Shown: positions 44,470 to 54,093, counted from the first letter of the stretch. The stretch is DNA of 64,000 nucleotides from Pelagadaptatus sp034112445 (GCA_034112445.1 JAWUVI010000019.1:62001-126000); one strand, 5' to 3'. The notes: generated from the sequence alone by a model not told the origin. Numbers and translations are program-made.

Positions 44470-45540
44470 CTAAGGAGATTCACCTACCAGAGAACGAGCC
44501 TCCCCAACTTTCATAACCCATAGATTCCGCTCATGAAATCCATTACTCACCGCTGATTTTTTAAACCGTTTTTGCGGTTCAAACATCGGCTCATCCGATA
44601 AACTACTCACTGTTCCCCAGTGGGAAGCGATGAGTGTATGCGCGCGCAAGTCAGAACCAATCGAAACCGCTTCCTCTGGCGTCACATGCGACATCCACAT
44701 CAATTCTCGAGGTTCATAGGCGCCTATCGGAATGATTGCATAATCAAAAGAACCATACTGTTCTCCAATCCGACTATACACAGATTGTGAGTATCCAGTG
44801 TCCCCGATAAATAACAGACGTTTTATTGGACTCTCTATAACCCATGAAGACCATAAAGTCTTATTGTGATCGCTAATACTTCGAGCTGAATCGTGAACAG
44901 CAGGATGTGATGTGATCTTAATATTTTCTACCCTAATCGATCCTCCCCAATCCAATTCAGTTACTTTTTTATAGCCTCTTTTCTCAAAAAAAGACTTTAG
45001 ACCTAAGGGTACAACAACATGAATTTTCTCTTTATTTCGTAGAGACCTAATGGTTCTGTCATCTAGGTGGTCATAGTGGCTATGTGACACAAGCACCACA
45101 TCTATTGGCGGCAAATTTTCTATAGATATGCCCGGGTCTACGATTCGTTTTGGCCCAACCCATGGAACTGGGCTGGCGAAACCTGTTAGAAAGGGGTCTG
45201 TTAATATTGTTACATCCGATATATTTATTAGAAAACTGGCATGCCCTAACCAGCTTATTTTGTCTTCTGTAATTGAGTTATACAGTGATAGTGATTCTTC
45301 CATAGATAAAGCGTGGTCCGCCGGTATATCAGGCGTGAACAGCGAACCCCAAGCTCTACGAATATAAAAGAGAATACCCTTAGGCGCAGCCGTTTCAACA
45401 AAAGGGTAATTTTGAAACCCTGCTTCAGTATGATGCTCAGGCTTTTTCTCCGCTGGAATCTGACCCACATTTTGCGATGAAATTGAGGCACAAGAAAACA
45501 ACACGAGCGACATAATCATTATGTATATAGCTTTTTTCAC
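44470..45540 (-). CDS. Metallo-beta-lactamase-fold lipoprotein (NAPE-PLD/UlaG-like)
   Basis: A 356-residue metallo-hydrolase. The N-terminus has a lipobox (SLVLFSC), so it is probably an anchored lipoprotein. Zinc ligands are in ISWLGHASFLI, VLVSHSHYDHLDD (HxHxDH), HPAVHDSARS, LFIGDTGYS and LIASHWGT. The arrangement is that of NAPE-hydrolysing phospholipase D-like proteins. A phospholipid or N-acyl-phosphatidylethanolamine is the likely substrate class, by family. The start is GTG at 45540 with an AGGGGG site upstream. Confidence 0.85.
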   Translation of the reverse strand: MKKAIYIMIMSLVLFSCASISSQNVGQIPAEKKPEHHTEAGFQNYPFVETAAPKGILFYIRRAWGSLFTPDIPADHALSMEESLSLYNSITEDKISWLGHASFLINISDVTILTDPFLTGFASPVPWVGPKRIVDPGISIENLPPIDVVLVSHSHYDHLDDRTIRSLRNKEKIHVVVPLGLKSFFEKRGYKKVTELDWGGSIRVENIKITSHPAVHDSARSISDHNKTLWSSWVIESPIKRLLFIGDTGYSQSVYSRIGEQYGSFDYAIIPIGAYEPRELMWMSHVTPEEAVSIGSDLRAHTLIASHWGTVSSLSDEPMFEPQKRFKKSAVSNGFHERNLWVMKVGEARSLVGESP

Positions 45541-45624
45541 ACGTCTAATACCCCCTACAAAAATCTAGTGCTCACATCACCTGCGGTCGAATACCGCCGA
45601 GAACACCCGTAATATTATTTACCT

Positions 45625-46245
45625 TCATGCAGTGGAACGGAGAGCCCTCGACCTGAAGAAAACGACAAGCGCCCAACAGTACAGAGGCGTCATAATAACC
45701 CAAGGGAGTTGCCCTTGTAGGGTTACCGTTCGGCCGTTGAATACGAAAAGGGTGGGATTAAACCATGGCCCCGTTGGCGCCAAGGGTGCCCAAGAAAGTA
45801 ACTTACCCTCCGCAAGTTGATCCTGGTAAAGAAACATTTCAACCAAAATGTTTTGCCCCAAAAACCAAGTTAGAAGAAGAAAGAAAGCACCCCAATGCCA
45901 ACGCACAAAAACCGACGCCGGATCACCGATGCATTTCCAAACAAGAAAAAGTCCAATTAGGCAAATAGACCCTGCATCGCCAAGCGAGTTGAGCAGCCAG
46001 TTTAAGTGAATTGGTATCGCCGTGCTCAAAACCTCGGCTCGACGAAGATCAACGGGGTCGCCAGCCACCAACCCATAAGTGAACCATAACTCCCAACCAA
46101 TAGCGCAAGCGACGAATGATGCTAGGTATACCGGCACAATCCAGTCAGGAATGCGTTTTTTCTGATGAAGTATGAGCAGCACAAACAGTGGCATTAATGA
46201 AAAGAAGTAAACGACACAAATGACTCGAAGATGCTCAGGGCTCAT
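45625..46245 (-). CDS. Unknown polytopic membrane protein
   Basis: A 206-residue protein with five to six hydrophobic helices. I recognise no family. Notable are a conserved-looking WELWFTYGLVAGDPVDLRR loop and a C-terminal PTGPWFNPTLFVFNGRT segment. AAGGA lies seven bases before the ATG. It is flanked by the MBL lipoprotein and a DUF523 gene in the same direction, with gaps of 84 and 27 nt, so co-transcription is possible. Confidence 0.6.
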   Translation of the reverse strand: MSPEHLRVICVVYFFSLMPLFVLLILHQKKRIPDWIVPVYLASFVACAIGWELWFTYGLVAGDPVDLRRAEVLSTAIPIHLNWLLNSLGDAGSICLIGLFLVWKCIGDPASVFVRWHWGAFFLLLTWFLGQNILVEMFLYQDQLAEGKLLSWAPLAPTGPWFNPTLFVFNGRTVTLQGQLPWVIMTPLYCWALVVFFRSRALRSTA

Positions 46246-46272
46246 ATACTATTCCTTTAGGGTTAACGCACC

Positions 46273-47229
46273 TCATATATTGTTGAGAAGCATCAACTCT
46301 CCCGGGTAAGGAGACATATAATAGGATTGGGTTATGTAGTCATTCGGGTGTTTTCTAAAATGATGGCGTAAGAGTGTAATAGGCACAACGAGAGGTAACA
46401 ATCCGGCACTGTAATCCGTAATTATTTCACTCAACTCAGCTTTGTCGTCTATATCCAAAGAGTTTTTAAAATAGCCCTGAATGTGTTGCAACGTATTAAC
46501 GTGATTTTTTCTCGTTGCAACAGACTTTAAAACGCCCATCATACTGCCAAGGTATTGATCCGCTAACGCCTTTAAATCCACTTCACCGCCGATTGCCAAC
46601 GACGCACCTAATTCTCTCGTTTGCATCTGGTTATGGCTCATTAATATATACTTATGCTTAGCATGAAACTCCTGCAATAGAGCGATACTCAGCGGCTGGG
46701 TAAGCATCACCCTCCAACGTGAGTAAATATAAACCCTCTGAATAAAATTTTCTCTAAGGTGAGCATCTTCTAAACGCCCCTCTTCTTCCACCGGTAAATT
46801 AGGAAAGTTTTCCATTAGTTGCTTTGCATACAAACCTACACCATCACGACTTGGCGCCCCATTACTATATACTTTTACACGCTCCATACCGCAACTGGGT
46901 GAATCGCGTTTCAAAATATAGCCGCACAACTCGCTATGCCAATTACTTTGTTTCTGGGCTATATCACTGAGTTTTTCGGTAACATCAAGCTCACTATTCT
47001 TAGTGCCTACACACCGAATTTCGTCATTAACTGAAACCAGACGTATTGGTTCTCTAGGTATTCCAAGACCAATTTCAACCTCAGGGCAAAACGGTAAAAA
47101 ATCGAAATAGTCTTTTAGCACACCGGTTATATAAGAATTCTTTTTATGGCCCGAATCAAATCGAACATTTTCACCTAACAAACAGCTGCTGATGCCTATT
47201 TGGATTTTTGGGGAGGGTGTTTTATTCAT
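46273..47229 (-). CDS. DUF523-DUF1722 fusion protein
   Basis: A 318-residue protein with an N-terminal DUF523 domain (GISSCLLGENVRFDSGHKKN, conserved Cys; FCPEVEIGLGIPREPIRL; KRDSPSCGMERVKVY). A C-terminal DUF1722 (YbgA-like) domain begins about residue 195 with HAKHKYILMSHNQ. The fusion is widespread in gammaproteobacteria, sometimes near photolyase genes. DUF523 has conserved cysteines that may bind a metal or cluster. Biochemical function is not known. Confidence 0.9.
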   Translation of the reverse strand: MNKTPSPKIQIGISSCLLGENVRFDSGHKKNSYITGVLKDYFDFLPFCPEVEIGLGIPREPIRLVSVNDEIRCVGTKNSELDVTEKLSDIAQKQSNWHSELCGYILKRDSPSCGMERVKVYSNGAPSRDGVGLYAKQLMENFPNLPVEEEGRLEDAHLRENFIQRVYIYSRWRVMLTQPLSIALLQEFHAKHKYILMSHNQMQTRELGASLAIGGEVDLKALADQYLGSMMGVLKSVATRKNHVNTLQHIQGYFKNSLDIDDKAELSEIITDYSAGLLPLVVPITLLRHHFRKHPNDYITQSYYMSPYPGELMLLNNI

Positions 47230-47257
47230 TCGCTAAGTATGTCCTGTATTGCGCTGT

Positions 47258-47722
47258 TTATTTTGCTACTGCCGCTTTGCTAAGATTATCAAGTACGCTG
47301 GATATTTTTTGAATAACCGAATCACAGCCTTTGATGTCATGTCGCTCTTTTAGGTATTCAGGATTATTAAAAGAGAGCCATGTTTGACCATTTACATCCG
47401 ACCAAAACAACGCTTTCTGCGGAAGATCTATAGCCACTTGTTTTGAGCACTGCATCAGCGGCGTTCCGACTTTAGGGTTACCAAAAATAATCAACTCGGT
47501 AGGTCCTAATTCGAGACCAACCGTCGAAGCATTACTGCTGTGGTCTATTCTTGCAAAAATAGTCAGGCCTTTTTTCTTTAATACCGCCTCAAATCGATCG
47601 GCTGTTTGTTTAACCGAATAGCCACTCTCAATTGAGATCAAAGAGTCGGAAGCCAAAACAGAGCTCGAAACAAAATTAAAAACAACGAGGACGAAAATAG
47701 TACGCGAAATTATTTTTATCAT
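47258..47722 (-). CDS. DUF302 exported protein
   Basis: About 154 residues: a signal peptide (IFVLVVFNFVSSSVLA) then the DUF302 domain, recognisable from SVKQTADRFEAVLKKKGLTIFARIDHS and ELIIFGNPKVGTPLMQC. The ATG at 47722 is chosen for AAAGG seven bases upstream. DUF302 is a TT1751-like alpha/beta fold with unknown function, seen in redox and metal stress contexts. It follows the DUF169 gene and precedes DUF523, same strand. Confidence 0.82.
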   Translation of the reverse strand: MIKIISRTIFVLVVFNFVSSSVLASDSLISIESGYSVKQTADRFEAVLKKKGLTIFARIDHSSNASTVGLELGPTELIIFGNPKVGTPLMQCSKQVAIDLPQKALFWSDVNGQTWLSFNNPEYLKERHDIKGCDSVIQKISSVLDNLSKAAVAK

Positions 47723-47769
47723 AGTAAAACCTTTATCAGTCACTCAGCTTTTAGCCCTATTATTGAACG

Positions 47770-47797
47770 CCTTAACTTACTTTCCTTAACTTACTAC
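47770..47797. repeat. Two 14-bp tandem units at the DUF169 gene end
   Basis: CCTTAACTTACTTT (47770-47783) is followed by CCTTAACTTACTAC (47784-47797). The second unit includes the stop codon of the DUF169 gene at 47794-47796. Confidence 0.75.
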
Positions 47798-48591
47798 CCG
47801 TAGCTTTTAATCATGTTGGACATAGGTGAAACATCCAAACCATGATTAGGAATCGGGTAGCGTAAGCCATTACTACTTAACGCCTTTAACCCTTCAATAG
47901 CTTTTGGAAGAAAACTTGGAGGTAAAGCGATTAACAGTTCATCATCTTGAACCCCACCGAATTTTCTTTCGGCGTAGCATGGGATGGATACCGATGGCTC
48001 GCCCGTTTTCAAAGCTCGTCCCCACGAATCTGCACACGCACTTTCGCCAACACATCCAAAATCTAATTTTTTATATCCAGACCATTGCAAGCCGTTTATT
48101 AAGGTAATCATTTGTCCTGGGGTGCAATAGATCAAACAGATATCAGGGTTATCTATACGGCCTGACGCTAAAGGAGAAACGGCCAGAGCTTCATACTCAC
48201 CATAACTTGCACAATCCATCTCCGCTTGATGTTTCGCACTATCTTCCAGGGAGCTGTACCACATGCCATTAAATAAATTGCCACTAAGAAACTCTTCATC
48301 GCGCGGATGTAAACCAACGACCGCTCCGCACTGAGACCCGACAAGATTATCCATGGTTATACCGATGGTATAACCAATCCAGCGCGACTGACCAACGATC
48401 TGATCGGTGTTTAATTTCTCATGTGGATTAGGGCGCTTAATTCGGGGAATACTTTCCATTTCATCGAGGGTTTTATAACGTTTCATCCCTATAGGTAGGG
48501 TTTTTATTTTTAAATACTTGTTGAGCTCTTCGACAATATTTTTGTAGTCATAGTCGCTAGAATCACCCCAGCAGTTTTCTACAGTACTCAT
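47794..48591 (-). CDS. DUF169 family protein
   Basis: A 265-residue cytoplasmic protein of the DUF169 (COG2043) family. LNKYLKIKTLPIGMKRYKTLDEME opens the domain. SQCGAVVGLHP, LIYCTPGQMITLINGLQW and the Cys-containing DFGCVGESACADSW follow. ALPPSFLPKAIEGL near the end is also typical. The conserved cysteines suggest metal or cofactor binding; no function is established. The region upstream, 48592-49022, holds no gene. Confidence 0.82.
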   Translation of the reverse strand: MSTVENCWGDSSDYDYKNIVEELNKYLKIKTLPIGMKRYKTLDEMESIPRIKRPNPHEKLNTDQIVGQSRWIGYTIGITMDNLVGSQCGAVVGLHPRDEEFLSGNLFNGMWYSSLEDSAKHQAEMDCASYGEYEALAVSPLASGRIDNPDICLIYCTPGQMITLINGLQWSGYKKLDFGCVGESACADSWGRALKTGEPSVSIPCYAERKFGGVQDDELLIALPPSFLPKAIEGLKALSSNGLRYPIPNHGLDVSPMSNMIKSYG

Positions 48592-49022
48592 ATATTTATT
48601 CCGCTATTTTTTGCCATTAAGTTTAAATCAAGAGTAAAACTAGAAGACCCGCTAGCACTCTATAATAAGCCTTTCAATCCTCTGTTTTTCACGCCATCAG
48701 CGTTGAATCAAATAAGCAAAAAAAATGCCTTCTACGTTTTATCCAATTCTGTAATCCCATAAAAAATCGAACACACCTACCAGTGAAATACATTAATCTT
48801 GTTATACATTCCAGCTGATCTTGCATACGGTGAGACTAGCCGTCCAAAAATCCCGGTAATTCTGTACTTGTTTTTGATGTTGAATTGATCGAAGTTCTCT
48901 AAGAATCTGATCATTAATAATCGCCATATAAACAAAAGGCCTGTCTACTTATGTAGGCAGACCTTTTAACTTTTCCCAGCGCACTGACAGATAAGTTATC
49001 TGTTATGGCAAGTTAGGTTTTA
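48592..49022. other. Gene-free interval
   Basis: No convincing reading frame, RNA gene or repeat was seen in these 431 bases apart from the terminator hairpin at 48934-48967. It probably contains the promoter of the DUF169 gene, but no clear -35/-10 pair was found. Confidence 0.5.
48934..48967 (-). terminator. Intrinsic terminator downstream of yggL
   Basis: AAAAGGCCTGTCTAC (48934-48948) pairs with GTAGGCAGACCTTTT (48953-48967) over 15 bp with two wobble positions and a 4-nt loop. A/T tracts flank both sides, so it may also work on the + strand. Confidence 0.82.
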
Positions 49023-49346
49023 TTAGCCGCCATAGATCGCATCGACTAAACCACCAACCTTCGCGTCAGTGATGTTTTCTTGATCTGTAAGCCAATCAGC
49101 TATTATTGTTTTCTCTTCTTCAGTAACTGAGTCATAGCGTTTATTCGAGTAAACGAATCCTTCAAAAGTATCGTCATTTACTCCACCGCCCACAACTAGA
49201 TTCCTGGACTCCAACACATCTAAAAACGAATCAAAAAGTGTATCGTCCAACTTAGTAAATTTGAAAGTTACTTCAAATCCAAGCATTGCAAACTCATCAA
49301 GATATAATTTTTTACGCAAACGTTTATTTCTTTTTGGGCTGGTCAT
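49023..49346 (-). CDS. yggL: YggL-family ribosome-associated protein (DUF469)
   Basis: A 107-residue protein of the YggL/DUF469 family, reported to bind the 50S subunit. SPKRNKRLRKKLYLDEFAMLGFEV is the basic conserved N-terminus; LDDTLFDSFLDVLESRNLVVGGG and the acidic second half follow the family pattern. The C-terminal TDAKVGGLVDAIYG tail replaces the common short end. Single gene with its own terminator. Confidence 0.88.
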   Translation of the reverse strand: MTSPKRNKRLRKKLYLDEFAMLGFEVTFKFTKLDDTLFDSFLDVLESRNLVVGGGVNDDTFEGFVYSNKRYDSVTEEEKTIIADWLTDQENITDAKVGGLVDAIYGG

Positions 49347-49472
49347 ATATGTATATTTTCCTTATGGCATTTATCAGTATGTTAGATAGCGCGCAGCCTA
49401 CCTATGAAATGAGCTTATAGCACGCAGTTAATCTGCCATAAGCGCACCGCAATGACAAAACTATTCAATTAA

Positions 49473-51371
49473 TTAGCCACCCAGCACACCCACACTTCGT
49501 CGAGTCATGGATTCTGATATTTCAGGGATACTAGCCGGGTCATCAATCGTTGAGGGAATTGTATATTCTTCACCATCAGCAATTTGGCGCAATAACTTAC
49601 GCAGTATTTTTCCTGATCGGGTTTTTGGCAAGCGTTTAACGACGATAGCAGTCTTAAAGCAGGCTAATGCACCAATCCGATCTCTAACATCAGCAATCAG
49701 TTCTTGTTCCAGATCGACTTCACTGAGCTCTACCCCATTTTTTAGTAGCACAAAGCCCACCGGCAGCTGGCCTTTCAAACCGCAGTTGATACCAACAACT
49801 GCGCACTCTGCAACCGCTTTATGGTCGGCAACTATCTCTTCCATCTCACCTGTGGATAAACGATGGCCTGAAACATTAATGACATCATCGGTACGCCCCA
49901 TGATAAACACGTAGCCATCTTCATCGATATAGCCACCATCACCTGAGCAGTAATAGCCTTCAAACTCTTGTAAATAGCCACTGTCGAAACGATCAAAATC
50001 ACCCCAAACAGTGGGCAAACAACTGGGTGGCAAGGGCAGTTTAACGGCTACGCTACCTTGCACATTGGGGCCAACCTCTACACCAAGATCATCAAGGATT
50101 CGCACATCAAACCCAGGGCTTGGTTTAGTCGCAGAACCCGGCTTGGTCTTCATTGGCTCAACGCCCATCAAATTACCGCAAATAGCCCAGCCCGTTTCTG
50201 TCTGCCACCAATGGTCCACAACCGGCAGGCCGAGCAATTGCTGGATCCAATCGTAAGTCGGTGGGTCTAAACGCTCACCCGCCACAAATACTGTTTCCAT
50301 ACAGGAGACATCATATTGCTTTAGTAGCTCTCCATCAGGGTCTTCTTTTTTAACCGCTCGAAATGCCGTGGGAGCAGAAAATATAGCTTTCACTTGATAC
50401 TCTTCAACCACACGCCAGAATGCGCCCGCATCAGGGGTTCTAACTGGCTTACCCTCATATAGCACCGTAGAAAGACCCGCTAATAGCGGTCCGTAAACTA
50501 TGTACGAGTGGCCAACAACCCAACCCACATCAGAAGCAGCCCAAAATACATCACCGGCATCCATGTTATAGATCGCTTTCATGCTGTACTTAAGCGCAAC
50601 AGCATGGCCGCCGTTATCGCGAACCACCCCTTTGGGCTTACCCGTAGTACCTGAGGTATACAAAATATAGAGAGGATCTGTGGCCTTTACTGAGACACAA
50701 TCGGCTGGTGTAGCCGCTGCCACAGCATCTTCCCAGTTAATATCACGACCGGATTGCAGTGTCGCTTCAACTTCGGAACGCTGCATGATGATACAGGCAT
50801 CGGGTTTATGAGAAGCTATATCAATCGCCTCATCCAGCAAGGGCTTATAGGGAATAACTCGATCCACCTCAATCCCGCAAGATGCAGAAACCACAACCTT
50901 AGGAGTCGCATCATCAATTCGAACCGCCAGCTCTTTCGCTGCAAAGCCACCAAATACCACCGAATGGATTGCGCCAAGACGAGCCACGGCCAACATAGCT
51001 ATAGCGGCTTCAGTAACCATAGGCATATAAATCAACACCCGATCACCTTTACTAACGCCTTGATCTTTTAGAGCTCCAGCAAACAAGGCAACCCTGTCAC
51101 GTAACTGGTTATAGGTAATGGCTTCTTTTTTGTTCGTCACCGGAGAGTCGTAATAAATAGCAACCTGCTCACCACGACCAGCATTGATATTGGCATCCAG
51201 TGCCATGTGACAGGTATTCATTTCCCCATCAGAAAACCAACGATCAATGCCGTTTGTATCTTTGCTTAATATGGTCGAAGGTGTTTTAAACCAATCCAGT
51301 GCGGCGGCCTTTTCAGACCAAAAGCTTTCCGGCTCTTGAATAGAACGGTTATATTCCGATAGGTAACTCAT
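49473..51371 (-). CDS. prpE: Propionyl-CoA synthetase (PrpE-type acyl-CoA ligase)
   Basis: AMP-forming acyl-CoA synthetase of 632 residues. AMP-binding core motifs are YTSGTTGKPKGVVRDNGGHAV, DHWWQTETGWAI, GYYCSGDGGYIDEDGYVFIMGRTDDVINVSGHRLSTGE and the acetylatable lysine in KTRSGKILRK. The GVVRDNGGH extension and GGFAAKELAVRIDDATPK fit PrpE more than acetyl-CoA synthetase. ATG 51371 has GAGGT six bases upstream. No other methylcitrate-cycle gene is nearby, so it may supply propionyl-CoA generally. Confidence 0.9.
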   Translation of the reverse strand: MSYLSEYNRSIQEPESFWSEKAAALDWFKTPSTILSKDTNGIDRWFSDGEMNTCHMALDANINAGRGEQVAIYYDSPVTNKKEAITYNQLRDRVALFAGALKDQGVSKGDRVLIYMPMVTEAAIAMLAVARLGAIHSVVFGGFAAKELAVRIDDATPKVVVSASCGIEVDRVIPYKPLLDEAIDIASHKPDACIIMQRSEVEATLQSGRDINWEDAVAAATPADCVSVKATDPLYILYTSGTTGKPKGVVRDNGGHAVALKYSMKAIYNMDAGDVFWAASDVGWVVGHSYIVYGPLLAGLSTVLYEGKPVRTPDAGAFWRVVEEYQVKAIFSAPTAFRAVKKEDPDGELLKQYDVSCMETVFVAGERLDPPTYDWIQQLLGLPVVDHWWQTETGWAICGNLMGVEPMKTKPGSATKPSPGFDVRILDDLGVEVGPNVQGSVAVKLPLPPSCLPTVWGDFDRFDSGYLQEFEGYYCSGDGGYIDEDGYVFIMGRTDDVINVSGHRLSTGEMEEIVADHKAVAECAVVGINCGLKGQLPVGFVLLKNGVELSEVDLEQELIADVRDRIGALACFKTAIVVKRLPKTRSGKILRKLLRQIADGEEYTIPSTIDDPASIPEISESMTRRSVGVLGG

Positions 51372-51510
51372 AAGCAAACCTCAATTAATTTCTCTTGCGT
51401 ACTCATTCAAAATACGACACTCGAAGGCAATTTCACCTTATATAACATAAGAAAATAAAAAGAGGGACACAACCCGACCTTAGTAGAAGAGGGTACGCCA
51501 TAGCAATGTC

Positions 51511-51555
51511 ATGGAAACAGGTGTCATGGAAACAGGTGTCATGGGAATATGTGCC
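51511..51555. repeat. Three 15-bp tandem repeats upstream of prpE
   Basis: ATGGAAACAGGTGTC occurs at 51511-51525 and 51526-51540, followed by a degenerate third copy at 51541-51555. They lie about 140 nt upstream of the prpE start. Confidence 0.88.
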
Positions 51556-51629
51556 ACTATAAATTAACCCAGAATTGATTTCAGGCATGAATGAATCATT
51601 TAAAATCCTTACTGATATTTAATCGCCCA

Positions 51630-51875
51630 TTAATGAGTAGGCTTTTCTAACTCTTGAACTAAATAATTTATCTCTTCAGACTTTTGTAAAAATAAAGTCT
51701 GGGCATCGAACAAGCCGCGATTATATAAAAAAGGCCCTATTTCTTTGGCAAAAAAGTCAATTAAGAACTCAGCCTCAAAGGCACCGATTTCTTGATCCAG
51801 CTCATCATTAAAGTGCTGCTTCACTTTGTGCACGATCCTATCTAATTCATCTTTCGAAAATTTTATGTCGCTCAT
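51630..51875 (-). CDS. DUF2164 family protein
   Basis: An 81-residue soluble protein of the DUF2164 family. FSKDELDRIVHKVKQHFNDELDQEIG and FEAEFLIDFFAKEIGPFLYNRGLFDAQ are the conserved blocks. Function is unknown. Its ribosome site AGGG is supplied by a short TTAGGG-like repeat (51880-51896). It starts 21 nt after the polyamine-synthase-like gene stop, so the two are probably co-transcribed. Confidence 0.87.
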   Translation of the reverse strand: MSDIKFSKDELDRIVHKVKQHFNDELDQEIGAFEAEFLIDFFAKEIGPFLYNRGLFDAQTLFLQKSEEINYLVQELEKPTH

Positions 51876-51879
51876 ACTT

Positions 51880-51896
51880 AAACCCTAACCCTAACC
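51880..51896. repeat. Short CCCTAA tandem array at a ribosome site
   Basis: AACCCTAACCCTAACC contains two full 6-bp units plus partial ones. On the - strand these read GGTTAGGGTTAGGGTT and provide the Shine-Dalgarno of the DUF2164 gene seven bases before its ATG. Confidence 0.7.
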
Positions 51897-52619
51897 TTAT
51901 CCCTTCACGCACACATATACCGAATTGGTAGATTCGCAACCTTGAAAGGGATTATAAAAAGCCACTACGTGTGAACTAACACTGGAAAACACTGTTCTCA
52001 ATAATGCTTCAAAATTTTCTTCCGGAAGGTTTTGCGACCACATGGCAAACACACCTCTCGGTTTAAGCTGCTCCGCCATGAGTCCTAAATTTTCGGTTGT
52101 ATAAAAACTGGCGTTGGCTGCATTTAAAAATTCTGTAGGAGAATGATCTATGTCTAAAAGAATGGCATCAAACTTTTTACCCGGGCTACTTGGGTCAAAG
52201 CCTTTACTCGGATTTGTGGCTAGATCAAAGAAGCTGCCAAGCACATATCGGTTACGCGTATCAGCATTGAGTATTTTTCCTAAAGGGACGAGTTCATCTT
52301 TATGCCAACCTATAACAGTATCTAGTGTATCAACCACCAACTGCTCTGCAATCCGCTCGTCTTTTAATGCTTCCACGGCCGTGTAACCTAGACCCAAGCC
52401 TCCCACAACCACACTGAGTTTATCGCCTTCCACAGCGGCCAAACCAAGAGTAGATAAAGCTTCTTCGGCGTCAACAAACATACTCGACATTAAAAATTCT
52501 TCCCCAAGCTTAACTTCATAGATGTCTCTATCGCCAAACACAGGAATACGTCTTCTGCGCAAAGAAATTTCACCTATGGGGGAGTCTTGGCTATCAATTT
52601 CTTCGAATAATTTGCTCAT
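51897..52619 (-). CDS. Spermidine synthase-like methyltransferase-fold protein
   Basis: A 240-residue Rossmann protein resembling polyamine synthases. VVVGGLGLGYTAVEALKD is the nucleotide-binding Gly-rich loop, LDTVIGWHKDELV the acidic strand, and FDAILLDIDHSPTEFL the catalytic Asp strand. The N-terminal beta domain of true SpeE is reduced. Similar orphan proteins are annotated as spermidine synthase but lack proof of aminopropyl transfer. AGGT precedes the ATG. Confidence 0.75.
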   Translation of the reverse strand: MSKLFEEIDSQDSPIGEISLRRRRIPVFGDRDIYEVKLGEEFLMSSMFVDAEEALSTLGLAAVEGDKLSVVVGGLGLGYTAVEALKDERIAEQLVVDTLDTVIGWHKDELVPLGKILNADTRNRYVLGSFFDLATNPSKGFDPSSPGKKFDAILLDIDHSPTEFLNAANASFYTTENLGLMAEQLKPRGVFAMWSQNLPEENFEALLRTVFSSVSSHVVAFYNPFQGCESTNSVYVCVKG

Positions 52620-52944
52620 GATGGACCTGTCCTAACGAGAAGTGTGGGCGACAATCATACTGACTAGATTCTTAAAAAAATACAGCACCCAGACACCTTG
52701 GGCTATCCTTTTTATTTGCACAAGCAACATACAATGACGGATTCGTTGTTAGCTCATATACCCCACAAACCCCTTTCTGACAGGCCTAAAAGTACCCATC
52801 TTGGCTACTTGCCGCATTAAGTTACGTCATTATGTTAAATACGTTGTTATAAAAGTGAAGTGCTATACCCTAGAGTACCTATTTCGTTCTGTCATTTATC
52901 TATCTTCGATAGCTGGCGCAGCGCCCAAACTTTGAGGCCGCCCA
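52620..52944. other. Gene-free interval between divergent methyltransferase genes
   Basis: No gene, RNA or repeat was recognised in these 325 bases. They must hold the promoters for the two divergent genes, but I could not identify convincing boxes. Confidence 0.45.
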
Positions 52945-53607
52945 ATGACAACCCCACGATTACGCTACCAAACCGTTGAGTTTGGCAAAACAGACATCCA
53001 CCTTTGCACCTTACGCAATAACCAAGAGTTTGAAGACCCAGAAGGTATTGCTGAAAAACTGGGCATCTGTTCAGCATCTTGGCCTATGTTTGGCGTCATT
53101 TGGCCGTCTAGCTTAGTGCTTGCGCACTACATTGTTGATTATGAAACTGAATCAAAGCGAATATTAGAAATTGGGTGTGGTATGGCACTATCCAGCTTAG
53201 TCCTCAACAAACAATTAGCTGATATTACCGCAACCGATTATCACCCAGAGGCGAATAAGTTTTTACAGAGAAATACATTGCTCAATCAAGATCGGGACAT
53301 TACTTTTGAGAAAGTAGATTGGGCAGACAAAATTGACACTCTAGGTCTTTTTGATCTGATCATTGGTAGCGACCTATTATACGAAGACAGCCACATCCAA
53401 TTGTTAGCGGCTTTTATTGAGGCGCACTCAAAACCTAGCTGCGAAGTTATTATTGTTGACCCCGGCCGCGGTAGAAAAAATAAGCTCAGTTCAAAAATGG
53501 AAGAGTTCGGCTTTACATCCACACACCTAAAACCACTTCATACTGACTTTCTCGATAAAGACTTCAAAGGCCGCATCCTTAAATTTGAGCGCCTTGCTAT
53601 AGCTTAA
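52945..53607 (+). CDS. Class I SAM-dependent methyltransferase (METTL/NNMT-like)
   Basis: A 220-residue protein. SAM motif I is ILEIGCGMALSSLVL, the acidic motif ITATDYHPE follows, and LFDLIIGSDLLYED corresponds to the D/N-x-x-Y region of the lysine methyltransferase (METTL21/23) group. The opening segment matches that group: a VEFGKTDIHLC strand and IWPSSLVLAHYI. The substrate may be a protein lysine or a small molecule. GAGG lies about eight bases before the ATG. Confidence 0.8.
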   Translation: MTTPRLRYQTVEFGKTDIHLCTLRNNQEFEDPEGIAEKLGICSASWPMFGVIWPSSLVLAHYIVDYETESKRILEIGCGMALSSLVLNKQLADITATDYHPEANKFLQRNTLLNQDRDITFEKVDWADKIDTLGLFDLIIGSDLLYEDSHIQLLAAFIEAHSKPSCEVIIVDPGRGRKNKLSSKMEEFGFTSTHLKPLHTDFLDKDFKGRILKFERLAIA

Positions 53608-53649
53608 ATAGTCTATTGAAAACTTGATTGATGTCGGTGAAAGGACCGG

Positions 53650-54012
53650 TTATTTCTTAGGTTCTGGTCTACTAATCAGAAAGACTGCTATTACAATAAA
53701 TAATACGCAAACCCCTGCCAGCACCCAGGCATTATCTGAACGATATAAAAGAAGACCCCAGCTAGCCATTAACATTAACACCGCTATTACTTTACTCGCA
53801 CGCGATACAGCACCCTGCTGCTCCCAATCAATCAGCAACTTACCTAGATGCGGATGAGCGTATAACCACCGATGTAAACGCTCAGAGCCTCTTGCAGAAA
53901 ACCATGCAGTTAAAAGCAAAAAAGGAACCGTTGGCAAACCGGGGAGAAACACGCCCATAATTGCTAGCGCTAGAAAAAAATAAGCCAGTATTAATGCCAT
54001 TACGCGAGCCAT
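53650..54012 (-). CDS. YbaN/DUF454 inner membrane protein
   Basis: A 120-residue membrane protein of the DUF454 family. LALIMGVFLPGLPTVPFLLLTAWFSARGSERLHRWL is the conserved region (quoted here only as the family landmark; its core is LPGLPTVPF then SERLHRWL). HPHLGKLLIDWEQQGAVSRASK follows, and the C-terminus is a hydrophobic hairpin. Function unknown; E. coli ybaN lies near priC/apt. The start could also be the ATG at 54000. Confidence 0.87.
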   Translation of the reverse strand: MARVMALILAYFFLALAIMGVFLPGLPTVPFLLLTAWFSARGSERLHRWLYAHPHLGKLLIDWEQQGAVSRASKVIAVLMLMASWGLLLYRSDNAWVLAGVCVLFIVIAVFLISRPEPKK

Positions 54013-54093
54013 AAGATCAACCGACTACTCGTCATTTCTATTGAAAGGTGGAACATACTCAACCGTATTTGAATGCGCTCTTATCCATTTGAA

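Noticed and set aside
51880..51896. Telomere-like CCCTAA array
   Set aside because: Only two full units; it is a short slippage repeat that doubles as a ribosome site, not a telomere.
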